Positions 45,013 through 54,308 of a stretch of 64,000 bases of DNA are shown piece after piece. The translations under genes and the position numbers were made by a program. Every line of letters begins with the position of its first letter. Within the stretch, counting starts at the first letter, position 1. Under the pieces are notes generated by a model that was not told where the DNA came from, did no database searches, and saw only the letters and a list, made by a program, of their open reading frames with translations. Origin of the DNA: Sphingomonas hylomeconis. GTDB lineage: Bacteria; Pseudomonadota; Alphaproteobacteria; Sphingomonadales; Sphingomonadaceae. The DNA lies in contig NZ_JANQBK010000001.1 of assembly GCF_025370105.1 (NCBI RefSeq), positions 310,001 through 374,000 on the forward strand, read 5' to 3'.

Positions 45013-46961
45013 CAGGGCAGGCGGGCGCTGGCCGCGCCGCCGAGCTCGGCCTTGAGCGCGGCGATGCCCTTGTCGTTCTTCTTGACGCCGATCTTGGCCT
45101 GCACCGCCTGGGTGAACTGTTCGGCATATTCGCGCCCGACCGACTGGCCGATCGTCGCGCGCTGCTGATCGATCACGGCCTTTTGCCCGGCGGCATTGCC
45201 GCGCTCGATGCGATCGAGATGCACGACGAACCAGCCCTCGTTGTTCGGCGCCTCGAGCAGCTTGGTCGTGCCTTCGGACATGCTGAACAACAGCGTCAGC
45301 GGGGGCGGCGCGCCGCGCGGGTTGGCGGCCAGCTGCGCGCGCCCCGCCTTCATCGGCTGGAGCGGCGGCGTCTTGACCCCGCTGGCGGCGAACAATGCGG
45401 GGAAGGAGCCGCCCTTGCCCGCCTTGGCGACGATCCCGGCGGCGATCGCACGGGCCTGGCGCCGCGCCTTGTCGAGCGCCAGATCGCGCGCGACGACGGC
45501 ACGGACTTCGCCGAGCGGCGGCGCGGCGGGCGCGACGACGCGGCCGAGCGACACCACGGCGAAGCCGCCATCGGTGCCGAGCGGCACCATCTGCGGCGCA
45601 TCGCCCTGCTCCGCGGCGAAGGCGGCGGCAACCACGGGGACGAAGTCCGGTGCGGCCTTGATCGCCGGGTTGCTCGGATCGCGCCCATCGCCGAGCAGCG
45701 GCGGGGTGGTGCGCGCTTCGAGCTTCTGGTCGGCGACGATCTCGTCGAACGTCGCGCGATTGGCCGCGGCATCGTCGATCGCGTCGTGGATCTTGCCGAG
45801 CACCTGCTGGGTCTTTTCCTTGGTCACCGCGGCGAGCAACTCGGTGCGCGCCTGGGCGAACGTCTTGCCCGGCACCTGCACGACATCGTCGATCCTGGCG
45901 ACGGTGTAGCCGAGCGGCCCGCGCACCGGGCCGACGATGCCGCCCTTGGCCGCGCCGAAGATCGCCTCGACGACGGCGGCGTTGCTCTGCTTGGCGTAGG
46001 TTGCCTTATCGGTGGCGGTGAACGTGCTCGGCTCGAGCCCGGCGGCGCGCGCCGCCTCGGCGATCGCGGTGCCGGCCTTGAGCTTGGCAGCAATGGCGTT
46101 GGCGGCCGCCTGATCGGAGACGATCACCTGCTGGAACGTGCGCTTCTCGCTCGGTTCGAACGATGCGCGCTGCGATTGGTAGGCGGCGGTCAGCTCCGCC
46201 TCGCTCGGCGTGGTCTGCGCCTTGATCTGGTCGCCGGTGACGACGGCATAGCGCACGATGCGGCGCTCGGGGATCGTGTAGCGCGCGATGTTGCGCTTGT
46301 ACCAGGCGGCGAGCTCGGCGTCGGTCGGCGCCGGGCCGGCGGGGATGGCGCGCGTCGGAATGATGCCGATCTGGCCTTCGCGCTTCTCCAGCGACAGCGA
46401 GGCATAGGGCAAGGCAAGCTGCGATGGCACCTGGCTGGCGCCGATCGTCGGCAGGATCATCTGGCGGGCGATCGTCTCGCGCGTGATGTCGGCGCGCACC
46501 TGCGCGTCGGTCAGTTTGCGCTCCTGCAGCAGGCGATCGTACAGCAACTGGCTGAATGTGCCGTCGGTGCCCTGCAGCGCCGGGATGCTGGCGATCTGGC
46601 CATCGACCGAGCGCTTGCTGACGACGAAGCCGGCATCGCGGCCGAACTGTTCGAGCGCGAGCCCCGCGACAAGCTGGTTCATCGTTGCTTCCAGCCCGCC
46701 GCCGGAAACGAACTGCCCCATGTCGAGATTGGGCTGCTGCTGGCGATAGGATTCGAGCGCGTCCTGCGCGCGCGCGCGCAGCTCGGTGCCGGACAGCTTG
46801 GCCTTGCCAACCGTGACGACCGAATCGCCGGACGGCGCGCCGGTCGATTGCAGCCCGGTGATGTCGGTCGCGGCAAAGGCCAGGCCGATGATCGCGAGAA
46901 AGCCGAAGGTGATGACCAGGCCGACCTTGGAATGGATCAGGCGGCGGATGACACTGAGCAT
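45012..46961 (-). CDS. ppiD: PpiD-like periplasmic folding factor (SurA_N/parvulin family)
   Basis: The 649-residue inner-membrane-anchored chaperone is related to PpiD. An N-terminal membrane anchor, 'LVITFGFLAIIGLAFAA' (about residues 14-33), is followed by a SurA_N-like helical domain ('GGLEATMNQLVAGLALEQFGRDAGF') and a parvulin-like domain near 'VGPVRGPLGYTVARIDDVV'; the C-terminal half is long and helical. It should assist proteins leaving SecYEG. ATG 46961 gives the expected short cytoplasmic start 'MLSVIRRLIHSKVG'; a longer frame upstream lacks support. It is divergent from tpiA and coupled to trpE. Confidence 0.92.
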   Translation of the reverse strand: MLSVIRRLIHSKVGLVITFGFLAIIGLAFAATDITGLQSTGAPSGDSVVTVGKAKLSGTELRARAQDALESYRQQQPNLDMGQFVSGGGLEATMNQLVAGLALEQFGRDAGFVVSKRSVDGQIASIPALQGTDGTFSQLLYDRLLQERKLTDAQVRADITRETIARQMILPTIGASQVPSQLALPYASLSLEKREGQIGIIPTRAIPAGPAPTDAELAAWYKRNIARYTIPERRIVRYAVVTGDQIKAQTTPSEAELTAAYQSQRASFEPSEKRTFQQVIVSDQAAANAIAAKLKAGTAIAEAARAAGLEPSTFTATDKATYAKQSNAAVVEAIFGAAKGGIVGPVRGPLGYTVARIDDVVQVPGKTFAQARTELLAAVTKEKTQQVLGKIHDAIDDAAANRATFDEIVADQKLEARTTPPLLGDGRDPSNPAIKAAPDFVPVVAAAFAAEQGDAPQMVPLGTDGGFAVVSLGRVVAPAAPPLGEVRAVVARDLALDKARRQARAIAAGIVAKAGKGGSFPALFAASGVKTPPLQPMKAGRAQLAANPRGAPPPLTLLFSMSEGTTKLLEAPNNEGWFVVHLDRIERGNAAGQKAVIDQQRATIGQSVGREYAEQFTQAVQAKIGVKKNDKGIAALKAELGGAASARLP

Positions 46962-47092
46962 GGAGGACCGATCTGTTGCGGTGCGTGAAGTTCGTGGAGC
47001 CGCTTTACGGGCAGCATCTCTAGGCTTCAAGGTTGCGCAGGCGGCAAGCCGCGCTCTATCGCCATGGGCAGGATAGTGGAGAGGGTTCGGGC

Positions 47093-47842
47093 ATGGCGCG
47101 ACGCAGGCTGGTGGCAGGCAATTGGAAGATGAACGGGGCGCGGGCGACGCTGGGCGAACTCAGCGCGATCGCGCTGGCGGCGCAGCAGGCGGGCAACGTG
47201 GACGTGGCGATTGCGCTGCCAGCGACGCTGATCGCGCCGGCGGGCGCCGCCGCGCCCGGCCTGACGATCGGCGCGCAGGACGTGCACGCGGCGCCCAGCG
47301 GCGCGCATACCGGCTGCCTCTCGGTCGCGATGATCGCCGAGGCCGGCGCCCAATTCTCGATTGTCGGGCACAGCGAGCGGCGCGCGGACAATCACGAGAC
47401 CGATGCCCAGGTGAAGGCCAAGGCCGAGGCGCTGCGGGGAGGGGGGCTGCGCGCGATCCTGTGCGTCGGCGAAACGCTGGCCGAGCGCGACGCCGGCCAG
47501 GCCGAGGCGGTGGTGGCGGGGCAGTTGACCGGGTCACTGCCCGCGGGGGCGGCGGCGGACTGGCTGTCGATCGCCTATGAGCCGGTCTGGGCGATCGGCA
47601 CCGGGCGGACGCCGACCGTCGCCGACGTGGCATCGATGCACGCCGCGATCCGCGCGACGCTGCGCACGCTGATCGGGCCGGAGGCGGATGCGATGCGCTT
47701 GCTCTATGGCGGGTCGGTGACCGGCGACAACGCCGCCGAACTGCTCGGCGCGGGTGATGTCGACGGCGCGCTCGTCGGCGGCGCCAGTCTGAGTGCGGCG
47801 AAATTCGTGCCGATCATCGAGGCGGCCGTGGCGCTCGGCTAG
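47093..47842 (+). CDS. tpiA: triosephosphate isomerase
   Basis: The 249-residue glycolytic enzyme interconverts glyceraldehyde-3-phosphate and dihydroxyacetone phosphate. The substrate Asn-Lys is in 'LVAGNWKMNG', the electrophilic His in 'SIVGHSERR', the catalytic Glu in 'IAYEPVWAIGTG', and the phosphate loop in 'LYGGSVTGDN'. Length is normal. GAGAGGG precedes the ATG. It is divergent from ppiD. Confidence 0.98.
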   Translation: MARRRLVAGNWKMNGARATLGELSAIALAAQQAGNVDVAIALPATLIAPAGAAAPGLTIGAQDVHAAPSGAHTGCLSVAMIAEAGAQFSIVGHSERRADNHETDAQVKAKAEALRGGGLRAILCVGETLAERDAGQAEAVVAGQLTGSLPAGAAADWLSIAYEPVWAIGTGRTPTVADVASMHAAIRATLRTLIGPEADAMRLLYGGSVTGDNAAELLGAGDVDGALVGGASLSAAKFVPIIEAAVALG

Positions 47843-47863
47843 CCGTTGTCGGCGTTAGTCATG

Positions 47864-47899
47864 CGGCTCCTGCTCCGGCCATTGCCGGGTCAGGAGCCG
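47864..47899. terminator. hairpin between convergent tpiA and the DUF3606 gene
   Basis: CGGCTCCTGCTCCGGC faces GCCGGGTCAGGAGCCG, pairing at 14 of 16 positions around a four-base loop. There is no T-run on either side; it may be a bidirectional, possibly Rho-assisted, terminator. Confidence 0.55.
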
Positions 47900-47906
47900 G
47901 AGGCGT

Positions 47907-48389
47907 TCAGCCCTTGCGTTCTTTGGCGAGTGCGTTGGCCTTCGCGCGGCTCGGGCCGGCTTCCTTGAAGATGTCGCGCACCGCATCGGTGCTCAGGCCG
48001 TGCTTGCGGGCGAAATAGCTGACTTCATAGGGCTGGCCGCTTGCGACGAGCGCGGCGTCGGAGGATTTGCGTGGCGTTGCGCGCGTGGTTGCGGCCTTGC
48101 GCGGGGCGGATGTGCGGGCCGCGGTCTTGGGCGCGGCGGTCTTGCGGGTGCCCGATTTGCGCGTGGCCGGCGCCTGCTTCTTGCCACGACGGAAATACCA
48201 GGCGGCCAGCGCCGCCGAGCCGATGAACGCCGCGCCGATTCCGGCGAGCTGCGCCAGCACCGTGGGCTCGATCGCGACGGACGGGTCCGGCGCCGGCGTG
48301 GCGACGAGCTTGGCGCCGTCATTGTGGGCCGCTGGTTGCAGCGGATAGGGCGACTGCGCCGCTTCGGGCACGGGGGGCTGATGTGTCAT
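47907..48389 (-). CDS. membrane-anchored, histone-H1-like protein with DUF3606 domain
   Basis: The 160-residue product has three parts: a Pro/Ala-rich N-terminus, one membrane helix (about residues 47-66, 'LAGIGAAFIGSAALAAWYF'), and a Lys/Ala/Pro/Thr-rich stretch ('KTAAPKTAARTSAPRKAATT') resembling histone H1-like tails. The C-terminus, 'PYEVSYFARKHGLSTDAVRD' followed by 'IFKEAG', matches the DUF3606 pattern. Such tails bind nucleic acid, so the protein might tether DNA or RNA at the membrane; this is inference. It is convergent with tpiA. Confidence 0.78.
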   Translation of the reverse strand: MTHQPPVPEAAQSPYPLQPAAHNDGAKLVATPAPDPSVAIEPTVLAQLAGIGAAFIGSAALAAWYFRRGKKQAPATRKSGTRKTAAPKTAARTSAPRKAATTRATPRKSSDAALVASGQPYEVSYFARKHGLSTDAVRDIFKEAGPSRAKANALAKERKG

Positions 48390-48471
48390 GTCGCGCTTAA
48401 CGCACTGCGGCGGGCAGAGTTTCGTTTCGCGTGCGACGCTGTTGGCCCGCTGCAGCTGTTCGCGCCCTACT

Positions 48472-49854
48472 TTATGCGTAACGCCCCTTGAGCAACGCCC
48501 AGGCCGCGCGCAGCCCGAGCGCGTCGCCGCCCTTCGGCCGGCCCGGCTTGGCCGCTGGCCGCCAGGCGAAGGTATCGAAATGGATCCACGGCGTGTTCGC
48601 TGGCACGAACCTCCGCAGGAACAAGGCGGCGGTGGTCGCACCGGCAAAGCCGCCCTCGGCCGAATTGACCATGTCGGCGATGCTCGATTTGAGCATGCTG
48701 TCATAGCCGTCCCATAGCGGCAGCCGCCACAGCGGATCGCCGACCTCGCGGCCTGCGGCGAGCAGCGCCTCGGCCAGCGCATCGTCGTTGCTGAACGTGG
48801 CGGGCAGATCGGGGCCCAGCGCGACGCGCGCAGCGCCAGTCAGCGTGGCGTAATCGATGATCAGATCGGGCCTGGCCTCGCCCGCCTTGGTCAGCGCATC
48901 GCCGAGCACCAGCCGGCCTTCGGCGTCAGTATTGGTATTCTCGACCGTCAGCCCGGCGCGCGAGCGCAGCACGTCACCCGGGCGGAAGGCGTTGCCGGCG
49001 ATGCTGTTCTCGACCGCGGGGATCAGCAGGTGCAGCCGCACCTTGAGCCGCGCAGCCATCACCAGCCCGGCGAGCGCGAGCGCGTGCGCCGCACCCCCCA
49101 TGTCCTTCTTCATCGCCGCCATGCCGCTGCCGGGCTTGATGTTGAGCCCGCCGGTATCGAACGTCACGCCCTTGCCGATCAGCGCGAGCCGCGGGTGGCT
49201 GGGATCGCCCCATTCGAGCTCGATCAGCCGTGGCGCGCGGTCGCTTGCCGCAGCCTGGCCGACGGCATGGATCATCGGATAGCCCTGGGCGAGCGGCGCG
49301 CCCTTGGTGACCGTCAGCGTCGCGCCGTGGACCGCGGCAAGCTTTGCCGCTTCGGCCTCCAGCTCCGCCGGCCCCATGTCGGCGGCCGGCGTGTCGACCA
49401 GATCGCGCACCAGCGCGGTCGCCGCGGCAAGCCGCACCGTCTCGTCGATCCGCCCCGGCTCGCCGGTGAGCAGCACGCGCGGGCCGGTCGCGTCACCCTT
49501 TTTATAGCGATCGAAGCGATGCTGCGCGAGCAGCCAGCCGAGCATGGCCGCGCCCGGTTCGCCGTCCGCCAGCCGATAGCTGCCTTCGGGCAGTTGCGCG
49601 CCGAGCGAGGCGATGCGCCACGGCGAGCCCTGGCCTTCGTTGCACACCAGCAGCATCGCCCAGTCGTCCGCCGCGTCGCCGGGCAGCACCGCGCGATCGC
49701 CCGCCTTGCCGGTCAGGCGGTGCGCGGTGACCGCAGTGCGGGTGCGCTGCGGCTGGGCGCCGAGCCACCCGGCAAAGGCGTCGGGATGGACCACATGGAT
49801 GCGGCGGGCGGGCTGGCCGCGGTCGGGCTGAAGCAGCGAGGCAAAATCGGTCAT
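48472..49854 (-). CDS. M17 family leucyl aminopeptidase
   Basis: The 460-residue cytoplasmic zinc/manganese aminopeptidase belongs to family M17. The two-metal site is visible in 'LIGKGVTFDTGGLNIKP' (Lys and Asp) and in the family signature 'NTDAEGRLVLGD' (Asp and Glu). The N-terminal 'MLLVCNEGQGSPWRIASLGA' is less conserved, as usual. It is shorter than E. coli PepA (about 500) and resembles the PepB-like branch of alphaproteobacteria. ATG 49854 is chosen over the longer frame. It is divergent from the PQQ dehydrogenase. Confidence 0.93.
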   Translation of the reverse strand: MTDFASLLQPDRGQPARRIHVVHPDAFAGWLGAQPQRTRTAVTAHRLTGKAGDRAVLPGDAADDWAMLLVCNEGQGSPWRIASLGAQLPEGSYRLADGEPGAAMLGWLLAQHRFDRYKKGDATGPRVLLTGEPGRIDETVRLAAATALVRDLVDTPAADMGPAELEAEAAKLAAVHGATLTVTKGAPLAQGYPMIHAVGQAAASDRAPRLIELEWGDPSHPRLALIGKGVTFDTGGLNIKPGSGMAAMKKDMGGAAHALALAGLVMAARLKVRLHLLIPAVENSIAGNAFRPGDVLRSRAGLTVENTNTDAEGRLVLGDALTKAGEARPDLIIDYATLTGAARVALGPDLPATFSNDDALAEALLAAGREVGDPLWRLPLWDGYDSMLKSSIADMVNSAEGGFAGATTAALFLRRFVPANTPWIHFDTFAWRPAAKPGRPKGGDALGLRAAWALLKGRYA

Positions 49855-49945
49855 GTCCCACGCTCTAGCGCAAAGCGCCCCCGCTTTGCCAACCGCGCGC
49901 CACGGCACGCGATCGCCCGCGCGGTAAACGCAGGTTTCAAAAGGC

Positions 49946-49970
49946 GGAACCAACTCGGCGTGGTTCCGTT
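49946..49970 (+). promoter_or_regulatory. probable EcfG (general stress) promoter of the PQQ dehydrogenase
   Basis: GGAAC, 16 bases, CGTT matches the alphaproteobacterial EcfG consensus (GGAAC-N16/17-CGTT) on the plus strand, 36 bases before the ATG at 50007. The same bases form a perfect 8-bp inverted repeat (CGGAACCA / TGGTTCCG), which could be chance or an additional protein site. Confidence 0.65.
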
Positions 49971-50006
49971 GCGCTTGTAACTTTTTGTTGCTGGGACACT
50001 GCTATC

Positions 50007-52385
50007 ATGCCGAACCGCCGCCGCTGGCCCGCCGCGATACTCGGGATCGTGATCGGGCTGATTGGAATCGTGCTGGCGGTGGGCGGCGTGGTGCTCGCCG
50101 TATCCAGCGGCTCGCTCTATTACGTCCTTACCGGGCTGGCGATGATTGCGTCCGGCGTGCTGCTGGTCCGCGGGCGGATCGCAGGCGTGTGGCTCTATGT
50201 CGCGATCTTCGTGCTCACCTTCCTGTGGGCGATGTGGGAGGTCGGGCTCGATCCCTGGCCGCTGGTGCCGCGCGTCGTTGCCCCGCTGGTCCTGCTGATC
50301 GCCGCGTTGCTGGTAATGCCGACGCTCGAGCAGCGCAGCGGTCGCTGGAAGCGCGGACTGATCGGTGCCGGCGCGGTGGCGGTCATCGGGGCGCTGTTCT
50401 TCGGGGTGCTCGGCATGCGCGATACGACCGCGATCGCCGCGCTGCCGGGGCAGAGCGCGCCGGGCATGGTCGATCCGTCAGGTCAGGCGACCGGCGCGGA
50501 CTGGCCGGCCTATGGCGGCACGACGAGCGCGCGGCGCTATTCGCCGCTGACGCAGATCAGCCTCGACAATGTCGGCAAGCTCGAAAAAGTGTGGGAGACG
50601 CACACCGGCGGGCTGCCGACCGATCCGCAATTCACCAAATTATACGGCACCGAGAATACGCCGCTCAAGGTCGGCAACCTGCTCTACACCTGCACCGCCA
50701 AGAACGTCATCGTCGCGCTCGATCCGGCGACCGGCAAGCAGGCCTGGCGCTTCGATCCGAAAGTGCCGGACGACTGGATCCCGTACACCACCGCCTGCCG
50801 CGGCGTGGTCTATTATGCCGTGCCCAATGCGCCGCAGGGCAGTCTCTGCGCGACGCGCATCGTCGAAGGCACGCTCGATTCGCGGCTCATCGCGGTCGAC
50901 GCGCTGGACGGTCGTCCGTGCCCCGGCTTCGGCACCAACGGCCAGACCGATACCAAGATCGGCATGGGCGATGTCTATCCCGGCTATGCCTCGATCAACT
51001 CCGCGCCGACCGTGGTGCAGGGCGTGGCGGTGGTCGGCCACCAGATCCTCGACGGCCAGACCAAGAATGCGCCGTCCGGCGTGATCCAGGGCTTCGACAT
51101 GGTCACCGGCAAGTTGCGCTGGGCGTGGGACATGATGCACCCCGAATGGACCGGCTATCCGCCGGCCGGCCAGTCCTGGTCGCGCGGCACGCCGAACAGC
51201 TGGACCGGCGCCTCGGGCGACGAGCGGCTGGGACTCGCCTATGTCCCGATGGGCAATGCGGCGAACGATTATCTGAGCAGCCATCGCAGTCCCCAGGAAA
51301 ACCAGTTCGCCACGTCGCTGGTCGCGCTGGACGTCAATACCGGCAAGCCGCGCTGGACCTTCCAGGCGGTCAAGAAGGACGTGTGGGATTACGATTTCGG
51401 CAGCCAGGCGACGCTGGTCGATTATAAGGGCGTGCCGGCGATCGTCGTGCCGACCAAGCAGGGCGATTTCTACGTGCTCGATCGCGCGACGGGCAAGCCG
51501 CTGACGCCGATCGGCACGGTGCAGGCGCCGGGCGGCGGCGTCGAGCCGGCGGAACGCGCGCCGACGCAGATCGTGTCGCTGTGGCATACGCTGCGCAAGC
51601 CGGTGCTCACCGAGCGCGATATGTGGGGCATGTCGCCGATCGACCAATTGTTCTGCCGGATCCAGTTCCGCCGCGCCGATTACCGCGGCTTCTTCACGCC
51701 GCCGAGCGTCGGCAAACGCTCGGTCGAATATCCCGGCTATAATGGCGGCAGCGATTGGGGCGGTGTCTCGGTGGATCCCGTGCGCGGCATCATGATCGCC
51801 AATTACAACGACATGCCGAACTATGTGAAGCTGGTCCCGCGGGCCGAGGCGACCAAATTGGGCGTGCTGCCGCGCTTCATGACGCCGGGCAAGTCGTCCT
51901 CGACCTCGCACTCGATCGATCCGCAGTGGGAATCGCCCTATGCCGTCAACGTCAATGCCGGCTGGCGCGTGCCGTGGACCGGCATGCTGTGCAAGCAGCC
52001 GCCTTATGGCGGGATCCGCGCGATCGATCTGGCGACCGGCAAGACTTTGTGGGATCGCCCGTTCGGCACGGCGCGCAAGAACGGGCCGTTCGGCATCCCC
52101 TCCTATCTGCCCTTCCATATCGGCACGCCCAACAATGGCGGCAGCGTGGTGACGGCGAGCGGGCTGGTGTTCATCGCCGCGGCGACCGACGATCTGATCC
52201 GCGCGATCGACCTCCGGACGGGCAAGACCGTATGGAGCGCGCCGCTGCCGGCCGGCGGCCAGGCGACGCCGATCGTCTACGAGCAAAGCGGGCGCGAATA
52301 TCTCGCGATCTTCGCCGGCGGGCATCACTTCATGGAGACGCCGGCCGGCGACAGCATGATCGCCTATGCCTTGCCCAGATCGTGA
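50007..52385 (+). CDS. membrane-bound PQQ-dependent dehydrogenase (glucose/quinate/shikimate family)
   Basis: The 792-residue enzyme oxidises a periplasmic sugar or polyol and passes electrons to ubiquinone. It has five N-terminal membrane helices (residues about 8-140), then an eight-bladed PQQ propeller. Conserved parts are 'WPAYGGTTSARRYSPLTQI', 'NTPLKVGNLLYTCTAKN', 'GFDMVTGKLRWAWDM', and 'DVWDYDFGSQATLVD', whose second Asp fits the catalytic Asp of E. coli Gcd. The layout matches Gcd or quinate dehydrogenase; the substrate is not certain. No PQQ-synthesis genes are in the window. A probable EcfG promoter precedes it. Confidence 0.92.
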   Translation: MPNRRRWPAAILGIVIGLIGIVLAVGGVVLAVSSGSLYYVLTGLAMIASGVLLVRGRIAGVWLYVAIFVLTFLWAMWEVGLDPWPLVPRVVAPLVLLIAALLVMPTLEQRSGRWKRGLIGAGAVAVIGALFFGVLGMRDTTAIAALPGQSAPGMVDPSGQATGADWPAYGGTTSARRYSPLTQISLDNVGKLEKVWETHTGGLPTDPQFTKLYGTENTPLKVGNLLYTCTAKNVIVALDPATGKQAWRFDPKVPDDWIPYTTACRGVVYYAVPNAPQGSLCATRIVEGTLDSRLIAVDALDGRPCPGFGTNGQTDTKIGMGDVYPGYASINSAPTVVQGVAVVGHQILDGQTKNAPSGVIQGFDMVTGKLRWAWDMMHPEWTGYPPAGQSWSRGTPNSWTGASGDERLGLAYVPMGNAANDYLSSHRSPQENQFATSLVALDVNTGKPRWTFQAVKKDVWDYDFGSQATLVDYKGVPAIVVPTKQGDFYVLDRATGKPLTPIGTVQAPGGGVEPAERAPTQIVSLWHTLRKPVLTERDMWGMSPIDQLFCRIQFRRADYRGFFTPPSVGKRSVEYPGYNGGSDWGGVSVDPVRGIMIANYNDMPNYVKLVPRAEATKLGVLPRFMTPGKSSSTSHSIDPQWESPYAVNVNAGWRVPWTGMLCKQPPYGGIRAIDLATGKTLWDRPFGTARKNGPFGIPSYLPFHIGTPNNGGSVVTASGLVFIAAATDDLIRAIDLRTGKTVWSAPLPAGGQATPIVYEQSGREYLAIFAGGHHFMETPAGDSMIAYALPRS

Positions 52386-52515
52386 GTGAGGGGGCGGGGC
52401 GGTGGTCTGCCCCTTCCCCTGGGTACCCCACTCTTCGGCGTGGAAGCGGCAGCGAGGTGTTTGCGGAAGACATCGGGCGATCCGCGCCATAAGCTGCGCG
52501 CTCTTTGAGCGGGGG

Positions 52516-54009
52516 ATGCGCGTGAAGTTTCGTCATATCTTGGGCATCGTCGGCCTGGCGACCGCCTCTTCCGCCGCCGCGGCGGCGCCCGATGCCGCGA
52601 CGCTGGCAACGGTCGATACGATCTTCGCCGAGTGGCAGCAGAGCGCGCACGTCCCCGGCCTGGTCTACGGCATCGTCGCCGACGGCAAGCTCATCGCCGT
52701 CAGGGGGCTGGGCGTGCAGGATATCGACAGCAAGACGCCGGTCGGGCCGGACAGCCTGTTCCGGATCGCCTCGATGTCCAAGGCGTTCACCGCGCTTGCC
52801 ATCCTGCAGCTGCGCGATGCCGGCAAGCTCTCGCTCGACGCGCCGGCTGAAACCTATGTCCCCGAACTCAAAGGCTGGACCTATCCGACCAAGGACAGCC
52901 CGCGCATCACCGTGCGCAACCTGCTGACGCACAGCGCCGGCTTCGTCGAGGACAATCCCTGGGGCGACCGCCAGCAGGTGATGCCCGAGGCGACGTTCAC
53001 CGCCTTCCTCGACGCCGGCGTGCCGTTCGCCCGCGCGCCCGGCCTCGGCATGGAATATTCCAATCTCGGCTTCGCCACGCTCGGGCGGATCATCTCCAAC
53101 GTGTCGGGAATGCGCTACCAGGATTATATCCGGCGCACGATCATGGCCCCGCTCGGCATGCGCGCGACCGGCTATGACGTGTTCGCCTCGCTCAAAGCGC
53201 GGCGCAGCATCGGCTATCGCTGGCAAGACGGCGCCTGGCTGCGCGAACCGGACATGAAGGACGGCGCGTTCGGCGCGATGGGCGGGGTCGAGACCAGCGC
53301 GACCGACTATGCCAAATGGGTCGCCTATCTGCTCGCCGCCTGGCCGGCGCGCGACGATGCCGATGCCGGGCCGGTCAAGCGCGCCACGGTGCGCGAGATC
53401 GTCACCGGCGCGAACTTCGCCGGCGCCGTGCCGCGCAATCCGGCGATCGGCGGCGCGCCGTGCCGCCAGGCGCGCGCTTACGGCATGGGCTGGTTCGTCA
53501 CCGACGATTGCGATCTCGGCCGCGTCGTCGCGCATTCCGGCGGCTATCCCGGCTATGGCTCCTATGTGATGCTGTTGCCCGACAAGGGCGTCGGCCTGTT
53601 CGCCTTTTCCAGCAAGACCTATGGCGGCGCGACGCTGCCCGTCTTCCAGGCGGCGCTGGCGTTGCAGAAAGCGGGGGCGCTGACGGACCGGGCGATCCCG
53701 GTGAGCGCAGGCCTGGCCGGCGCCTATGATGCGGCGCGCGCGGTCTGGCGGTCGGGCGAAATCGGTGCCGCGCCGCTCGCCGACAACGTGCTGCTCGACC
53801 ATGACGTGGCGGCCTGGCGCGCGATGATCGCCGGCGTGCGCGGCGTGGTCGGCGAGTGCGCCATGCGCGAACCGGTCGTGCCGATCTCGGCGATGGAGGG
53901 GCGGTTCAGCTGGACCTGCGCCACGGGGCAGGTGAGCGGCCGCGTGCAGCGCGCGCCGACGCCCGCGCTGTCGATCCAGGCGCTGGAATTCGCGCCCGTT
54001 CGGCCCTGA
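52516..54009 (+). CDS. serine hydrolase of the beta-lactamase (class C-like) family
   Basis: The 497-residue secreted protein has a signal peptide ending near 'AAAAAPDA' (residue 24) and a Beta-lactamase (PF00144-type) domain. The active-site motifs are S86-x-x-K89 in 'IASMSKAFTA', Tyr-x-Asn in 'MEYSNLGF', and a C-terminal H-x-G in 'VVAHSGGYPGYGS'. It is longer than true AmpC enzymes (about 380) and ends in an extra beta-rich domain, as in D-aminopeptidases, esterases or PBP4*-like proteins. Resistance should not be inferred. ATG 52516 was taken; GTG 52522 is a near alternative. Confidence 0.88.
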   Translation: MRVKFRHILGIVGLATASSAAAAAPDAATLATVDTIFAEWQQSAHVPGLVYGIVADGKLIAVRGLGVQDIDSKTPVGPDSLFRIASMSKAFTALAILQLRDAGKLSLDAPAETYVPELKGWTYPTKDSPRITVRNLLTHSAGFVEDNPWGDRQQVMPEATFTAFLDAGVPFARAPGLGMEYSNLGFATLGRIISNVSGMRYQDYIRRTIMAPLGMRATGYDVFASLKARRSIGYRWQDGAWLREPDMKDGAFGAMGGVETSATDYAKWVAYLLAAWPARDDADAGPVKRATVREIVTGANFAGAVPRNPAIGGAPCRQARAYGMGWFVTDDCDLGRVVAHSGGYPGYGSYVMLLPDKGVGLFAFSSKTYGGATLPVFQAALALQKAGALTDRAIPVSAGLAGAYDAARAVWRSGEIGAAPLADNVLLDHDVAAWRAMIAGVRGVVGECAMREPVVPISAMEGRFSWTCATGQVSGRVQRAPTPALSIQALEFAPVRP

Positions 54010-54023
54010 TCATCCCGCCCTGC

Positions 54024-54242
54024 TCAATCGTCGTGCTGGCGGTCGAGCGAATCGAGGATCCGCGCACCGGCCATGAACACCGCGATCGGGCAGACCGCGA
54101 ACAGCAGCCAGCCGCCATAGCCCGGATATTGCTGCAGGTAATGCACCCCGCGCTCGACCGATCCGAGGCCCAGGCCATAGATTACCAGAAAGGCTTCGAA
54201 CTTCGTCTTGATGACGAACAGGCTGGCGAATTTTCTCCACAT
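54024..54242 (-). CDS. small conserved membrane protein (72 aa)
   Basis: The 72-residue protein begins 'MWRKFASLFVIKTKFEAFLV' and has two hydrophobic segments (about residues 15-27 and 44-60), with 'IYGLGLGSVERGVHYLQQYPG' between and 'SLDRQHDD' at the end. Similar small proteins beginning with a 'KTKFEAFLVIYALA' motif are common in sphingomonads. It lies 66 bp before astB on the minus strand side and could be transcribed with the arginine operon. Function is unknown. Confidence 0.78.
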   Translation of the reverse strand: MWRKFASLFVIKTKFEAFLVIYGLGLGSVERGVHYLQQYPGYGGWLLFAVCPIAVFMAGARILDSLDRQHDD

Positions 54243-54308
54243 GCCAGACGCTTAAGCAAGCACCGGGCCAATGGCGGATTCGTGCGGGGGCGCCACCGCC
54301 GAAGATGG

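Noticed and set aside
52516..54009. Antibiotic-resistance beta-lactamase
   Set aside because: SxxK, YxN and HxG motifs fit the wider serine-hydrolase family; length and the extra C-terminal domain differ from true AmpC enzymes.
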